From Streptomyces roseicoloratus (GTDB lineage Bacteria > Actinomycetota > Actinomycetes > Streptomycetales > Streptomycetaceae), in the NCBI RefSeq assembly GCF_004117935.1, contig NZ_SDOY01000110.1, positions 62,001-126,000 on the forward strand: 64,000 nt of DNA, given 5' to 3'. The position numbers were made by a program, and so were the translations under genes. Shown piece by piece: positions 12,100-20,128 of this stretch; position 1 is the stretch's first letter, and each line of letters opens with the position of its first letter. The notes under the pieces were generated by a model. That model ran no database searches and was not told the DNA's origin. It saw only the letters and a list, made by a program, of their open reading frames with translations.

Positions 12100-12918
12100 A
12101 TGGACGAGGAGCAGCTGATCGAGGAGAAGACGACGGTGTGCGCGGCCCGCGGTCTGGTCAGGTCGCCGGACGGGACGCGGATCGCCTACGAGCGCTATGG
12201 GGACGGACCGCCGGTGATCCTGGTGAGCGGGGCCCTGGGCACGGCCGGGAGCGAGCGGCCGCTCGCGGGGCTGCTCGCGCGGCGGTTCTCGGTGGTGGCG
12301 TACGACCGGCGGGGGCGCGGCGCGAGCGGGGACGAGGGGCCGTACGCGGTGGAGCGGGAGATCGCCGATCTGGCGGCGCTCGTCGACGCCGTGGGCGGCG
12401 CGGCGGGCACGGCCGCCGTGCACGGAACCGCCTGCGGCGGTGCGTTGGCGCTCGCCGCCGCGGCGGCCGGGGTGCCGGTCGGGCCGGTGTCGGTGTACGA
12501 GCCGCCGTACGGCTCCGAGGCGGCGGCGCGGCGCGGCCGGGTGCGGGCGCTGCTCGACCGGGGCCGGCGGGGCGAGGCGCTGGATCTCCTGCTCGGCGAC
12601 GGCGCCGGTCTGCCCGCGCAGCCGCGGCCCGTCCTGGAGGCGCTGACGCACACCCTCGCCTACGACGACGCGGTCGTGGGCGACGGCTCCGTGCCCGCCG
12701 CCCGCCTGGGCCGGGTCCACGCGCGCGTGCTGGTGGTCGACGGCGGCGCGAGCCCCTCCTGGACGCGTCGGGTGGCCCGTACGGTCGCGGCGACGGTCCC
12801 GCGCGGCCGGCACCGCACGCTGACCGGCCAGACCCACCAGGTGGCGCCGCACGTCCTGGCGCCGGTCATCGAGGAGTTCCTGGAGGACTGTCTGGAGCAG
12901 GAGCCGGCGGGCAGGTGA
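12100..12918 (+). CDS. Alpha/beta-hydrolase fold protein lacking the nucleophile Ser
   Basis: The 272-residue protein has the oxyanion strand (VILVSGALG), the AYDRRGRGASGD loop and the charge-relay His in TGQTHQVAP near the C-terminus. The nucleophile elbow reads G109-T-A-C-G113, where the family has G-x-S-x-G, so the nucleophile position is Ala111 with Cys112 beside it. Homologs I recall have an SS pair at this point. Loss of hydrolase activity or a shifted Cys nucleophile are both possible. The ribosome site before the ATG at 12100 is weak; a GTG at 12136 is an alternative. Confidence 0.85.
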   Translation: MDEEQLIEEKTTVCAARGLVRSPDGTRIAYERYGDGPPVILVSGALGTAGSERPLAGLLARRFSVVAYDRRGRGASGDEGPYAVEREIADLAALVDAVGGAAGTAAVHGTACGGALALAAAAAGVPVGPVSVYEPPYGSEAAARRGRVRALLDRGRRGEALDLLLGDGAGLPAQPRPVLEALTHTLAYDDAVVGDGSVPAARLGRVHARVLVVDGGASPSWTRRVARTVAATVPRGRHRTLTGQTHQVAPHVLAPVIEEFLEDCLEQEPAGR

Positions 12919-12973
12919 GGGCCCGGCCGTGCTGCCGTCCGATCACCTGACGTGGCCGCGACGCGAGGGCCTG

Positions 12974-13072
12974 AGGGGACGGGCTCGGGGTTGCGGGGGT
13001 TGCGCGGGGTTGCGTGGGGTTGGGCGGGCGGGGGTGCGCGGGCGGGGGTGCGTGGGCGGGGGTGGACGAGGG
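12974..13072 (+). repeat. G-run-rich tract, possible G-quadruplex DNA
   Basis: The plus strand holds more than ten runs of 3-5 G separated by 1-5 bases, first as GGGGTTGC-type units and then as GGGCGGGGGTGC-type units. It lies between the hydrolase gene and the convergent membrane-protein gene and has no coding frame that I credit. Such tracts can form G-quadruplexes, but this is inference. Confidence 0.55.
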
Positions 13073-13124
13073 GCTCTCGACCGAGGGCATCGGCAGACGC
13101 CGCCGGACGTCGGCGGTGGGCTAC

Positions 13125-13481
13125 TCAGCTATGAACGAAGGTCCAGACCGCGAGGCCGATCACGGTCAGGAAGGTCGCGAGACCGGTGACCAGCGCCCTG
13201 ACCGCGATGGTCAGGCGGCGGACGGCGGGCGTGCAGAGCAGGCCGATCGGCACGGCCGCGATGGCGAGGACGATCGGCACCCACCGCAGGGGGATCCCGT
13301 CGGTCGGCCCCACATCGGCTTCCGCCCACAGGGTCAGGAACCCCAGACACGCGAGTACCAGCAGGGCCATCGCCCACAGCACGCCCGCCAGCACGCCCGC
13401 CACCACGGCGACCTCGGTTCCCCGGCGCCGTGCCGCCGGCCGGCCGGGGCCGTAGAGAGCGGCGTACGTGTCGGGATTCAT
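13125..13481 (-). CDS. Small membrane protein of unknown function
   Basis: The 118-residue protein has an N-terminal cytoplasmic part ([20 protein letters not shown]) and three hydrophobic segments at about residues 24-50, 68-85 and 92-116. The ATG at 13481 is preceded by AAGGAGCC, a good ribosome site. No catalytic motif is seen and I do not recognise the family. It stands alone between the hydrolase and mnmA. Confidence 0.8.
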   Translation of the reverse strand: MNPDTYAALYGPGRPAARRRGTEVAVVAGVLAGVLWAMALLVLACLGFLTLWAEADVGPTDGIPLRWVPIVLAIAAVPIGLLCTPAVRRLTIAVRALVTGLATFLTVIGLAVWTFVHS

Positions 13482-13636
13482 GGTCGGCTCCTTCGTGTCA
13501 GGTGAGCCTCAGCGTCACCCCCGGGCCTCCCGCCCGGCATGAGTACGCGTGCTCATCTCACCGCTCCCGCGTACTCGGCGAGCCGGGCCACGAGCCGGGC
13601 CAGGAGAGGCGGCCCCGACGAACCCCCGCGGCCGTG

Positions 13637-13653
13637 CGCACCGCGTCGGTGCG
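13637..13653 (-). terminator. Possible terminator after mnmA
   Basis: A 7-bp perfect stem (CGCACCG with CGGTGCG) and 3-nt loop lie 12 bp beyond the mnmA stop. The flanking C and G runs could extend pairing. The stem is short, so the call is tentative. Confidence 0.4.
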
Positions 13654-13665
13654 GGGGCGAGCAGC

Positions 13666-14823
13666 TCAGGCGGTGGCGGCCGGCGCGGCGCGCCGGGTCG
13701 TCGTCGCGATGGTCGCCGAGCCGACCACCCGCGTGCCGTCGTAGAGCACGATCGCCTGGCCCGGGGCCACGCCGCGGACCGGCTCGTCGAAGGTGACGGT
13801 CAGCTCGCCGTCCTCCATCGCCGCGCTCACCGGCGTCTCGCCGCCGTGGGCGCGCAGCTGGGCGGTGTAGCGGCCCGGGCCCTCGGGAGCGGCGCCGCAC
13901 CAGCGGGGCCTGATCGCGGTGAGGGCGGTGACGTCCAGGGCCTCGGCGGGGCCGACGGTGACGGTGTTGTTCACCGGCGAGATGTCGAGCACGTAGCGCG
14001 GCTTGCCGTCGGCGGCCGGGTGGCCGATCCGCAGGCCCTTGCGCTGGCCGATGGTGAAGCCGTACGCGCCCTGGTGGGTGCCCACCTTCGTCCCGGCCTC
14101 GTCGACGATGTCGCCCTCCGCCGCGCCCAGGCGGGAGGCGAGGAAGCCCTGTGTGTCGCCGTCGGCGATGAAGCAGATGTCGTGGCTGTCGGGCTTCTTG
14201 GCGACCGCGAGGCCGCGCCGCTCGGCCTCCGCGCGGATCTCGTCCTTGGTGGTGAGGGTGTCGCCGAGCGGGAACATCGCGTGGGCGAGCTGCCGCTCGT
14301 CGAGGACGCCGAGCACGTACGACTGGTCCTTGGCCATGTCGGACGCGCGGTGCAGCTCGCGGCTGCCGTCCTCGTTGAGGACGACGGTCGCGTAGTGGCC
14401 GGTGCAGACCGCGTCGAAGCCGAGGGCGAGCGCCTTGTCGAGCAGCGCGGCGAACTTGATCTTCTCGTTGCAGCGCAGGCAGGGGTTGGGCGTGCGGCCC
14501 GCCTCGTACTCGGCGACGAAGTCGTCCACGACGTCCTCGCGGAAGCGCTCGGCGAGGTCCCACACGTAGAACGGGATGCCGATGACGTCGGCGGCCCGCC
14601 GGGCGTCACGCGAGTCCTCGATGGTGCAACAGCCCCGCGCGCCGGTGCGGAAGGACTGCGGGTTCGCGGAGAGCGCCAGGTGCACACCGGTGACGTCGTG
14701 GCCCGCTTCGACGGCGCGGGCGGCGGCGACGGCCGAGTCCACTCCGCCGGACATGGCGGCGAGGACCCGGAGCGGGCGGGCGGAGGTGCTCTGCGGCGGA
14801 GTCTGCGGCGGGGTCTGAGTCAT
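13666..14823 (-). CDS. mnmA: tRNA-specific 2-thiouridylase
   Basis: MnmA adenylates U34 of Lys, Glu and Gln tRNAs and replaces O2 with sulfur. The 385-residue protein has the PP-loop [13 protein letters not shown], the first catalytic Cys in TPNPCLRCN and the second in [11 protein letters not shown], followed by the tRNA-binding and beta-barrel domains ([16 protein letters not shown]). The frame is open far upstream, but the ATG at 14823 (MTQTPPQ) gives family size and ends just before the divergent amidase gene. The cysteine desulfurase about 1 kb away on the same strand probably feeds it sulfur. Confidence 0.96.
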   Translation of the reverse strand: MTQTPPQTPPQSTSARPLRVLAAMSGGVDSAVAAARAVEAGHDVTGVHLALSANPQSFRTGARGCCTIEDSRDARRAADVIGIPFYVWDLAERFREDVVDDFVAEYEAGRTPNPCLRCNEKIKFAALLDKALALGFDAVCTGHYATVVLNEDGSRELHRASDMAKDQSYVLGVLDERQLAHAMFPLGDTLTTKDEIRAEAERRGLAVAKKPDSHDICFIADGDTQGFLASRLGAAEGDIVDEAGTKVGTHQGAYGFTIGQRKGLRIGHPAADGKPRYVLDISPVNNTVTVGPAEALDVTALTAIRPRWCGAAPEGPGRYTAQLRAHGGETPVSAAMEDGELTVTFDEPVRGVAPGQAIVLYDGTRVVGSATIATTTRRAAPAATA

Positions 14824-14916
14824 AGCCCTACCAGGGTACGGGGCCGGGGAACCGTGGTCGCCCGGGTAAGCGTTCTCGGTCATGTGGGGAACAAGGGGAG
14901 CGGGGGAGAGCGGGCC

Positions 14917-15678
14917 GTGAAACAGGGCACGGGAGGGAATCGCGCCGGAGGGAAGGGCGCGGGAGGGAATCGCGCCGGTGGGAAGGGTGCCGGGGGCAAG
15001 GGTGCCGGGGGCCAGGGGAAGGGTGCCGGCCGGAAGGGCGGGCCTTCCCGGCGCGCGGTCCTGCTCGGCGGCACGGTCGCCGTCGCCGGCGCGGCCGTCT
15101 TCGCGCGCGACGAGCTGGGGCGCCTGTACTGGCGGCTGCCCGGCATGGAGAAGAAGCGGGTCGAGGGCGAGCTCGACCACAAGGGCGCGGAGTGGACCGC
15201 CGCCTCCGGCTACAACTGGCGGCGCGCCGACCGCCCCGACGACTACGTGATCGACCGCGTGGTGATCCATGTCGTCCAGGGCAGCTACCGGTCCGCGCTG
15301 AGGGTCTTCAAGAACCCCGCCCACGGGGCCGCCGCGCACTACGTGGTGCGCAAGGACGGGCACGTGGCCCAGATGATCCGCGAGCTCGACGTGGCCTTCC
15401 ACGCCGGGAACAGGGACATGAACGAGCGCAGCGTCGGCATCGAGCACGAGGGCTTCGTCGACCGCCCGCAGGACTTCACGCCGGCGATGTACGAGGCCTC
15501 CGCCCGGCTCACGGCCGGCATCTGCGCCCGGTACGGGATACCCGTGGACCGGGAGCACATCATCGGGCACGTGGAGGTGCCGGGCACGGACCACACCGAT
15601 CCGGGCCCGCACTGGGACTGGAAGCGCTACCTCACGCTGGTGCGGCAGGCCCGCGAGAAGATCCCGGCGGCGGGCTGA
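14917..15678 (+). CDS. TAT-exported N-acetylmuramoyl-L-alanine amidase (Amidase_2)
   Basis: The protein cuts the amide between muramic acid and L-Ala in peptidoglycan, outside the membrane. The first 40 residues are Gly/Lys/Ala repeats (GGKGAGG units), followed by a twin-Arg signal ([10 protein letters not shown] and a hydrophobic core). The Amidase_2 domain has a zinc His in RVVIHVVQG and the C-terminal set [18 protein letters not shown]. With the GTG at 14917 and the GGGGAGAG ribosome site it has 253 residues; a GTG at 14884 in the same frame is an alternative. It is transcribed divergently from mnmA and lies between mnmA and the cysteine desulfurase. Confidence 0.9.
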   Translation: MKQGTGGNRAGGKGAGGNRAGGKGAGGKGAGGQGKGAGRKGGPSRRAVLLGGTVAVAGAAVFARDELGRLYWRLPGMEKKRVEGELDHKGAEWTAASGYNWRRADRPDDYVIDRVVIHVVQGSYRSALRVFKNPAHGAAAHYVVRKDGHVAQMIRELDVAFHAGNRDMNERSVGIEHEGFVDRPQDFTPAMYEASARLTAGICARYGIPVDREHIIGHVEVPGTDHTDPGPHWDWKRYLTLVRQAREKIPAAG

Positions 15679-15704
15679 GGCCGGTCACCGGGCGTGCCCG
15701 GCCG

Positions 15705-15780
15705 CGCCGGGAGGCCTGGCGCGGCGGGAGGCCTGGCTCGCCGGAGGCCTGGCGCGCCGGGAGGCCTGGCGCGCCGGCCT
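15705..15780. repeat. Four-copy tandem repeat with GGAGGCCTGG core
   Basis: Four imperfect units of 17-18 bp share the core GGAGGCCTGGC and the flank GCGCC or CTCGCC. They fill the gap between the convergent amidase and cysteine desulfurase genes. Because GGCC, GGCGCGCC and the closing GCCGGCCTCC are self-complementary, transcripts from either side could fold into hairpins that act as a terminator. Confidence 0.65.
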
Positions 15781-15783
15781 CCG

Positions 15784-16947
15784 TCAGCTGAGGCCCGCGC
15801 TGCGGGCGCGTTCCACCGCCGGGCCGATGGCCTCGGCGACCGCCGCGACGTCCTCCTTCGTGGAGGTGTGGCCGAGGCTGAAGCGGAGGGTGCCGCGGGC
15901 CAGGTCCGGGTCGGCGCCGGTGGCGAGCAGGACGTGGCTGGGCTGGGCGATGCCGGCGGTGCAGGCCGAGCCGGTGGAGCACTCGATGCCCGCGGCGTCC
16001 AGGAGCAGCAACAGGGAGTCGCCCTCGCAGCCGGGGAAGGTGAAGTGGGCGTTGGCGGGCAGCCGGTCGACCGGGTCGCCGCCGAGGATCACGTCGGGGA
16101 CGGCGGCGCGGACGGCGGCGACGAGCTCGTCGCGCAGGGCGCCGACGCCGGCCGCGAACTCCTCGCGGCCCTCGGCGGCGAGCCGCCCGGCCACGGCGAA
16201 CGCGGCCACGGCGGGCACGTCGAGCGTGCCGGAGCGGACGTGCCGCTCCTGGCCGCCGCCGTGCAGGACGGGGACGGGGGTGTGCTCGCGGCCGAGGAGC
16301 AGGGCGCCGATGCCGTACGGGCCGCCGATCTTGTGGCCGGAGACGGTCATGGCGGCCAGCCCCGAGGCGGCGAAGTCGACCGGAACCTGACCGAAGGCCT
16401 GCACCGCGTCGGCGTGCAGGGGCACGTCGAACTCGGCGGCGACGTCCGCGAGTTCGCGGACCGGCATGATCGTGCCGATCTCGTTGTTGGCCCACATGAC
16501 GGTGGCCAGGGCGACGGAACCCGGGTCGCGGGCGATGGCCTCGCGCAGGGCTTCGGGGTGGACCCTGCCGTACGGGTCGACCGGCAGGTATTCGACGGTG
16601 GCGCCCTCGTGCGTGGCGAGCCAGTCGACGGCGTCGAGGACCGCGTGGTGCTCGACGGGGCTGGCGAGGACCCGGGTGCGGCGCGGGTCGGCGGCGAGCC
16701 GGGACCAGTACAGGCCCTTCACGGCGAGGTTGTCGGCCTCCGTGCCGCCGGAGGTGAGGACCACCTCGCTGGGCCGGGCGCCGAGGGCGCCGGCGAGGGT
16801 CTCGCGGGCCTCCTCGACGGTCCGCCGGGCGCGGCGGCCGGCCGCGTGCAGCGAGGAGGCGTTGCCCGTGACGGCGAGCTGGGCGGTCATCGCCTCGATC
16901 GCCTCGGGAAGCATGGGCGTGGTCGCGGCGTGGTCGAGGTAAGCCAT
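15784..16947 (-). CDS. Cysteine desulfurase (NifS/IscS family)
   Basis: This PLP enzyme removes sulfur from cysteine as an enzyme persulfide. The 387-residue protein starts with the family motif [10 protein letters not shown], has the PLP Lys in [11 protein letters not shown] and the persulfide Cys in STGSACTAG. The ATG at 16947 matches the family start; a GTG at 16956 would add three residues. It begins 13 bp after the WYL regulator on the same strand. Proximity to mnmA suggests it donates sulfur for 2-thiouridine, though it may also serve Fe-S assembly. Confidence 0.94.
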   Translation of the reverse strand: MAYLDHAATTPMLPEAIEAMTAQLAVTGNASSLHAAGRRARRTVEEARETLAGALGARPSEVVLTSGGTEADNLAVKGLYWSRLAADPRRTRVLASPVEHHAVLDAVDWLATHEGATVEYLPVDPYGRVHPEALREAIARDPGSVALATVMWANNEIGTIMPVRELADVAAEFDVPLHADAVQAFGQVPVDFAASGLAAMTVSGHKIGGPYGIGALLLGREHTPVPVLHGGGQERHVRSGTLDVPAVAAFAVAGRLAAEGREEFAAGVGALRDELVAAVRAAVPDVILGGDPVDRLPANAHFTFPGCEGDSLLLLLDAAGIECSTGSACTAGIAQPSHVLLATGADPDLARGTLRFSLGHTSTKEDVAAVAEAIGPAVERARSAGLS

Positions 16948-16960
16948 GGTGGGCACGATT

Positions 16961-18142
16961 CTACGAGGCGGCCGACGGACCGGCCCCGGCCGGTCGCGCG
17001 GGCGGCCGGTTCACGCCGCCGTCCCCGTACAGCGCCACGGTCTCGGCGGCCACCTCGGCGAGGTACGCCCGGGCGGCGGGCGGGTCGAGTACCTCCAGGC
17101 TCGCACCCATGGTGAGCAGTGGACGCAGTTCACCGAGCTCGGCGAAGGCGAGCTCGACGGTGGTCCACTCGGACGGGGCGCCGGGAGCGGGCGCGGAAGC
17201 GGGGACGGCACCGGGAGCAGGCGCCGGAACGGGATGGGACGCGGGGGCGCCCTCGGGTTCCGCGACGGCGTCACCCGCGGCGGCTCCGGCATCGGCGTTC
17301 GCGGCGCCCTGGGCCCTGGCTCGGGCGTCCGCTCCCCCGGACCGGCGGGGCGGTGGTGGCGCGGTGAGCCGGTCGCCGTGGAGGCGCAGGAAGCGGTCGT
17401 AGCGGTCGCGGTGGACCCGGGCGGTGACGACGAGGTCCGCCGGGCGGCGCTCGACGCGGGCGCGCAGCACCGCCCACACCTCGGCCAGTTCGACGCCGGT
17501 GCGGCGGCGGACCGGGGCGTCGAGGACTTCGGCGCCGTGCACGCGGTCGGCGCGGAAGAGGCGGGGCTCGCCGTCGTGGTCGGCGACGAGGTACCAGACG
17601 CCGGCCTTCACGACGAGGCCGTACGGGTCGACGGTGTAGGCCTTCGGGGCGGGCGCCCCGCTGCCGCGGTAGCGCAGGGACAGACGGCGGTCGGCGAACA
17701 CGGCCCGGTGGAGGACGTCGAGGTCCACGTCCGCGCGCGGCCCGCTCATCCAGCGGTCCGGGTCGACCAGGATGCGACGGCTCGTCAGCTCGGCGGCCGG
17801 CCGGTGCGGGGCGGGCAGCGCGGCCATCACCTTGCGCAGGGCGGACCCGAGCGCCCGGTCGAGGCCGAGCGCGGCGTGCGCACCCTGGGCGGCGAGCACG
17901 AAGAGGGCGCGGGACTCGTCGGCGGTGAGGCCGGTGACGTCGGTGCGGTAGCCGGGGAGCAGGGCGATCCCACCGTGCCGGCCGCGCTCGGCGTACACGG
18001 GAACGCCGGCCGCCGAGAGCGCCTCGACGTCCCGGTAGACGGTCCGCACCGACACGTCGAGCTTCTCGGCGAGTTCGCTCGCCGGGACGAGGCTCCGGGT
18101 CTGGAGCAGCAGGAGCAGGGACAGCAGCCGGTCGGACTTCAC
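16961..18142 (-). CDS. WYL-domain transcriptional regulator with Ala/Pro-rich insert
   Basis: The 393-residue protein has an N-terminal HTH_11 domain (residues 1-60, [10 protein letters not shown] and [13 protein letters not shown]), a WYL domain at about 140-215 ([17 protein letters not shown]) and a C-terminal WCX domain. A low-complexity Ala/Pro/Gly stretch at residues 261-324 interrupts the WCX domain before WTTVELAF resumes it. WYL proteins bind nucleic-acid or nucleotide ligands and often regulate neighbours. The GTG at 18142 follows a GAGAGGG ribosome site. It lies 13 bp upstream of the cysteine desulfurase, which may be co-transcribed. Confidence 0.9.
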   Translation of the reverse strand: MKSDRLLSLLLLLQTRSLVPASELAEKLDVSVRTVYRDVEALSAAGVPVYAERGRHGGIALLPGYRTDVTGLTADESRALFVLAAQGAHAALGLDRALGSALRKVMAALPAPHRPAAELTSRRILVDPDRWMSGPRADVDLDVLHRAVFADRRLSLRYRGSGAPAPKAYTVDPYGLVVKAGVWYLVADHDGEPRLFRADRVHGAEVLDAPVRRRTGVELAEVWAVLRARVERRPADLVVTARVHRDRYDRFLRLHGDRLTAPPPPRRSGGADARARAQGAANADAGAAAGDAVAEPEGAPASHPVPAPAPGAVPASAPAPGAPSEWTTVELAFAELGELRPLLTMGASLEVLDPPAARAYLAEVAAETVALYGDGGVNRPPARPAGAGPSAAS

Positions 18143-18234
18143 CCACCGGACCCTCTCACGCTGTGCGCGGCCGCTCGCCCTCGACCGGTCCCCCGGTCCC
18201 GCTGCCGGGGCGGACTGCCGCCCGCCCCGTTCGT

Positions 18235-19092
18235 TCAGTCGCGCGGGGCGCGGGCCAGCTGGCGGGACTGGGCCACCAGGCGGTCGGCGCTGTCCCAGAC
18301 CTCGGCGTCCTCCTCCAGGAAGCCGCCCGCGAGGTTGCGGGTGGTGATGGAGACGCGCAGCGGGCCGGGGGCCGGGCGGCGGCGGACGTGGGTGGTGAGC
18401 TCGACGGTGGGCGTCCAGCCCTTGAGGCCCAGCTCGAAGGAGGTCGGCGGCAGGGCGTCGACGGCGAGGAGCAGGGAGAGCGGGTCGTGCGCGCGGCCGT
18501 CGGCGAGGTCGAACCAGGCCCGCATCTCGCCCTTGCCGGAGGGCGCGCCGACGGCCCAGCCGACGCAGGCCGGGTCGAGGCGGAGGTCGAGCCGGTCGAC
18601 GATGGCGGAGGAGCCGGGGATCCGCGGGTCCGGGTTGTCGGCGGCGCTGAAGCACTGCCCGGCCGGCGGGATCGCGGGCGGGGTCGCGGTGGTGCGGACG
18701 TCGTCCGTGAGGGTGTCGAGGTCGCCGTACGAGGCGAGGACGCGGATCCGCTCGACCTCGGTGCCGTCCTCGGCGTACTGGAAGAGGGACGCCGTGCCGG
18801 TGGAGAGCGTACGGCCGGTGCGCACGGTCTCGGTGCGGATCACCGCCGGGCCCGGCACGGACGGCGTGAGGTAGTGCGCCGAGATCGTGAACGGGTCCGG
18901 GTGCGGCAGGTGGTCGCCGAGCGCGCGGCCGAGGAGAGCGAGGAGGTAGCCGCCGTTGACGGCGGCGATGATGGTCCAGCCGGCGGAGAGTTCGGCGTCG
19001 TACACGCCGGGCTCGCGGAGGGTGACGGCGGTGTCGCGGTCGAACTCGCTCGTGGCGACGGCGCTCGGCGACTCGATGCTGCTCGTGCTCAT
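18235..19092 (-). CDS. TesB-like acyl-CoA thioesterase family protein
   Basis: The 285-residue protein has two hot-dog-like halves. The first contains AVNGGYLLALLGRALGDH and SAHYLTPSVPGPA, the second WFDLADGRAHDPLSLLLAVDALPP. The layout matches double-hot-dog TesB-type thioesterases that cleave acyl-CoA. The substrate is unknown. It ends 92 bp before the WYL regulator on the same strand; a shared transcript is possible. The ATG at 19092 is the only sensible start. Confidence 0.88.
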   Translation of the reverse strand: MSTSSIESPSAVATSEFDRDTAVTLREPGVYDAELSAGWTIIAAVNGGYLLALLGRALGDHLPHPDPFTISAHYLTPSVPGPAVIRTETVRTGRTLSTGTASLFQYAEDGTEVERIRVLASYGDLDTLTDDVRTTATPPAIPPAGQCFSAADNPDPRIPGSSAIVDRLDLRLDPACVGWAVGAPSGKGEMRAWFDLADGRAHDPLSLLLAVDALPPTSFELGLKGWTPTVELTTHVRRRPAPGPLRVSITTRNLAGGFLEEDAEVWDSADRLVAQSRQLARAPRD

Positions 19093-19115
19093 ATCGGCGA
19101 CGGTACAGGATTCAG

Positions 19116-19793
19116 CTACTGAGCGGTAGCTTTTTCGGGTTCCTCGCGGGCGGACGAGCGCCGGTTCCAGGCGCGCGGGGCGCGCCAGTGGAAGCGCATC
19201 GCGAGCAGCCGCAGCAGGAAGGCTGCGAGGACCGCCAGCGAGCTGGTGTACGCGTTGAGCACGTCGAAGCGGATGAAGAGCACGACCATCGTCGCGCCCA
19301 CGATCGCGGGCACGGCGTACAGGTCCCGGTCCCAGCGCAGCAGCGACGGGACCTCGTTGGCCAGGACGTCACGGAGGACACCGCCGCCGACCGCCGTGGC
19401 GAGGCCGAGCGCCGCCGAGGAGGTGAGGCCGAGGCCGTAGTCGTACGCCTTGGTCGTGCCGGTCACGCAGAACAGCCCGAGGCCGGCGGCGTCGAAGACG
19501 TTGACGGCGGTCTGGGTGCGCTCCACCTCCGGATGGAGGAAGAAGACCAGGACGGTCGCGACCAGCGGCATGAGGAAGTAGCCGAGGTCCGTGAAGGCGG
19601 CCGGGGGCACGGCGCCGATGATCAGGTCGCGGAGCAGTCCGCCGCCGAGGGCCGTGACCTCGGCGAGGACAGCCATGCCGAAGACGTCGAAGTTCTTGCG
19701 TACGGCGAGCAGCGCGCCGGAGATGGCGAAGACGAAGATGCCGACCAGGTCCAGGGAGTGCTGGACGGACGGGTTGAACAGGTCATGGAGCAC
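19116..19793 (-). CDS. TRIC/UPF0126 (YicG-like) membrane protein
   Basis: The 225-residue protein has about seven hydrophobic segments and an internal duplication, each half carrying a Gly-rich motif (ALGGGLLRDLIIG and AVGGGVLRDVLANE). This is the hallmark of the bacterial TRIC/UPF0126 family, which includes monovalent-cation channels; a glycine-related role has been suggested for some members. The GTG at 19793 (VLHDLFNP) begins at the family N-terminus but has no strong ribosome site. Upstream of it lies the 26-bp minisatellite. It ends 23 bp before the thioesterase gene. Confidence 0.9.
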   Translation of the reverse strand: MLHDLFNPSVQHSLDLVGIFVFAISGALLAVRKNFDVFGMAVLAEVTALGGGLLRDLIIGAVPPAAFTDLGYFLMPLVATVLVFFLHPEVERTQTAVNVFDAAGLGLFCVTGTTKAYDYGLGLTSSAALGLATAVGGGVLRDVLANEVPSLLRWDRDLYAVPAIVGATMVVLFIRFDVLNAYTSSLAVLAAFLLRLLAMRFHWRAPRAWNRRSSAREEPEKATAQ

Positions 19794-19850
19794 CGAACCA
19801 TTGTCCCGGTTCGGAACCACCGCTTCCGAACCATTCGGTCCGCGCCATCG

Positions 19851-19954
19851 GCCCGAGCCATGGGTCCGGGCCACCGGCCCGAGCCATGGGTCCGGGCCAC
19901 CGGCCCGAGCCATGGGTCCGGGCCACCGGCCCGCGCCACCGGTCCCGGCGACCG
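19851..19954. repeat. 26-bp minisatellite upstream of the TRIC-family gene
   Basis: Four tandem units of exactly 26 bp start at 19851, 19877, 19903 and 19929. The first three are identical (start GCCCGAGCCATGGG), the fourth is diverged, and decayed copies continue on both sides (about 19800-20040). It occupies the gap between the peptide-importer operon terminator and the TRIC gene, where the TRIC promoter should be. The frame is open on both strands only because the unit lacks stops. Confidence 0.85.
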
Positions 19955-20083
19955 GTCCGCGCCGCCCCTCCCCGGTCATCACGTGCGCGCCACCGTTCCG
20001 GGCGACCGTCCTGGCCACCGGCCCCGCACCGCTTCCGTGGGCCATCGGCCTTCGCCCCCGATCGCGCCGCGCCGCGCCGGTGC

Positions 20084-20123
20084 GTGTGAGGCCCCGCTGC
20101 CGGCCGGCAGCGGGGCCTCACAC
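20084..20123 (-). terminator. Terminator of the peptide-importer operon
   Basis: A perfect 40-bp palindrome (arms 20084-20103 and 20104-20123, central CCGGCCGG forming the loop) ends 5 bp beyond the stop of the last ATPase gene. It is the strongest hairpin in the window and may work in both directions. Confidence 0.85.
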
Positions 20124-20128
20124 ACGCG

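Noticed and set aside
19116..20045. Extended start for the TRIC gene including the minisatellite
   Set aside because: The extra N-terminal residues are only translated repeat units (Gly/Pro/Arg) and precede the natural family start at 19793.
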